Assembly: GCA_002205965.3 (NCBI GenBank)
Contig: NADL03000049.1
Coordinates: 124,001-188,000, forward strand
DNA from: Kappaphycus alvarezii
Taxonomy: Eukaryota > Rhodophyta > Florideophyceae > Gigartinales > Solieriaceae
Reading direction: 5' to 3'
DNA length: 64,000 nucleotides
Shown here: positions 63,032-64,000 of the stretch, piece after piece
Layout: each line of letters starts with the position of its first letter
How positions within the stretch are numbered: position 1 is the first letter of the stretch
Notes under the pieces: model-generated
Told to the model about the DNA's origin: nothing
Database searches by the model: none
The model's input: the letters and a program-made list of their open reading frames with translations, nothing else
Position numbers and translations under genes: made by a program

Positions 63032-63358
63032 TGTGAGTGCACACGTTTCGAGAGAAGAAGTGCCAAACTACTGACGGCCTGTAGTGCTTTACTGAATGCA
63101 GCTTCTCGACGTCCGAGCAAGCGGCATTAACAACTGAAACTTGGCACTAGTTCTTCTCCTCTGACCGTTCTCCTCACCACGGTAGTCGGGGCTGGGCAGG
63201 ATTCATTGATACCAAACTACGAGTGCGTGCATTTTTTTAGGGTAAGAAAGCGAGGCGCCGGCGGTGAAAAATCAATTTTCTACGAATGGGCAGCCTCCAA
63301 GTAAGCCATGTGACTATAAAAATTCCGCCACTTTAAACATCAACTAGAAAGATGCCGA
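63032..63358 (-). repeat. Copia-B 5' LTR (right in window)
   Basis: From TGTGAGTGCACACG to AAGATGCCGA. The terminal CA is GA here. It matches the left LTR with scattered substitutions and indels. Confidence 0.9.
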
Positions 63359-63371
63359 CTGTTGGTATGAA

Positions 63372-64000
63372 ATCGGTCCTTTCTGTAGGGAAGCGGTCCT
63401 CTCCACAAACTTCTGTCTTCTTCTTCCCCGTTAGCTCTCAGAAACAATTCTTCCAATCAATTTTATTTTACGAACAAAATCATGAAACGGATTTTTCCCA
63501 TGAATCCAAATTCACCATGCCACTCTATTTCTATTTTGTCTTTGATCATTTTGGTACTCCTTGTTCAAAATAGAAATCATTCGACTCGTGATCCGCTTCG
63601 TCCTCCAAATTCATTTCCGATATTTTATCAGGCAGATTTTTAGTTCTTGTCCTAATCGCATGCAAATTCAAAGCTGTGTCATTGCCTCACATTTCTTATT
63701 TTGTCCAAGTCCGTGACACTTTTCGAATACGTTGCCCTATTAAAGTCCAAAATAGACGTCGTTGAGGCAACACCCCGCCATCAACTACTCCATCGGCTCA
63801 CCCCTTTTTTGCCCTCAACATGACCAACCTCCGCCCGTCCCTCACATCGCCAAGTCATCCCGAGGCCGCCGTCCCTCAACGCTCTGGCCCTGATTGCAAA
63901 TGGTCCAACTGACTGCAATGACTACTGTAGAATAATGGACCGGGAACGCGTTCGGGAGTGGGTCCGCCGCAACTACTTCGAGCAGGCAGAAGAGGCAGAG
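63372..64000 (+). repeat. Dispersed repeat family R1, copy 3
   Basis: Inverse copy of 21900-22943, starting at ATCGGTCCTTTCTGTAGG directly beside Copia-B. The plus strand encodes the family protein: NMTNLRPSLTSPSHPEAAV near 63820, then after a one-base shift IANGPTDCNDYCR and RERVREWVRRNYFEQAEEAE to the window edge. It is cut by the window end. Confidence 0.65.

Larger units (their letters stand above)
57584..63358 (-). mobile_element. Ty1/Copia element B (decayed)
   Basis: LTRs of 328 and 327 bp bound gag, protease, integrase, RT and RNase H in Copia order on the minus strand. Although it belongs to the same superfamily as Copia-A, it differs in gag, protease and RNase H text, so it is a separate lineage. 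Flanks TACAG and CTGTT do not form a direct target duplication; one end may have been rearranged. Confidence 0.9.

Noticed and set aside
63354..63368. Target-site duplication for Copia-B (TACAG / CTGTT)
   Set aside because: The flanks are inverse-like, not direct repeats, so no duplication is claimed.
1..64000. CRISPR array, bacterial operon or prophage
   Set aside because: No regularly spaced identical repeats, no ribosome-binding-site-led gene clusters, and all identifiable genes are eukaryotic transposable elements.

Overview
This window is eukaryotic, repeat-dense DNA. I found no complete host gene, no rRNA or tRNA that I trust, no CRISPR and no bacterial operon structure. Almost everything recognisable is transposable-element debris from at least eight groups: one Ty3/Gypsy, two different Ty1/Copia, one DIRS-like tyrosine-recombinase retroelement, a non-LTR-type reverse transcriptase family, Tigger/pogo (Tc1-mariner), PIF/Harbinger, and a PiggyBac-like transposase carrying a YqaJ-like nuclease segment. 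Both Copia elements resemble lineages I know best from fungi and oomycetes, and the PiggyBac/YqaJ protein resembles sequences I associate with oomycetes and algae. I therefore suggest an early-diverging fungus, an oomycete or an alga, and cannot choose among them from sequence alone.

Layout. 1-560: repeat family 'R1', copy 1. 0.56-4.8 kb: unassigned decayed sequence. 4.83-7.22 kb (minus): broken DNA methyltransferase-like gene with unidentified upstream ORFs. 7.2-9.4 kb: AT-rich, empty. 9.4-10.9 kb: small repeats, palindromic sites and an RG-rich ORF. 11.8-16.6 kb (minus): DIRS-like element. 16.8-19.1 kb (plus): PiggyBac-like transposase with YqaJ segment. 20.5-21.1 kb: decayed unknown ORF. 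21.4-21.7 kb: Gypsy LTR fragment. 21.9-22.9 kb: R1 copy 2. 23.79-29.48 kb (minus): near-complete Gypsy element with matching LTRs and a 5-bp target duplication, inserted beside an unknown 200-aa ORF. 30.65-31.4 kb (minus): reverse-transcriptase C-terminal region. 31.41-35.04 kb and 41.39-45.03 kb: two nearly identical copies of a 3.64-kb segment holding a pogo element, an RT fragment and a perfect 58-bp palindrome; in the second copy the RT resumes downstream to 46.26 kb. 35.0-41.3 kb between them: unidentified ORFs and a strongly strand-skewed tract. 46.6-46.9 kb: 151-bp tandem duplication. 47.07-57.52 kb: PIF/Harbinger element (transposase plus Myb-like partner gene, convergent) split by a 6.2-kb Copia insertion. 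57.58-63.36 kb (minus): second Copia. 63.37-64.0 kb: R1 copy 3.

The elements are nested, and most reading frames are broken. Where two copies of one segment can be compared, the differences I saw are mainly 1-2 base indels in homopolymers, so some of the frameshifts may be assembly errors rather than decay. The items I rate highest are the transposase with a nuclease segment, the indel-only duplication, the methyltransferase remnant, the palindromic insertion inside the RT, and the unnamed R1 protein family.
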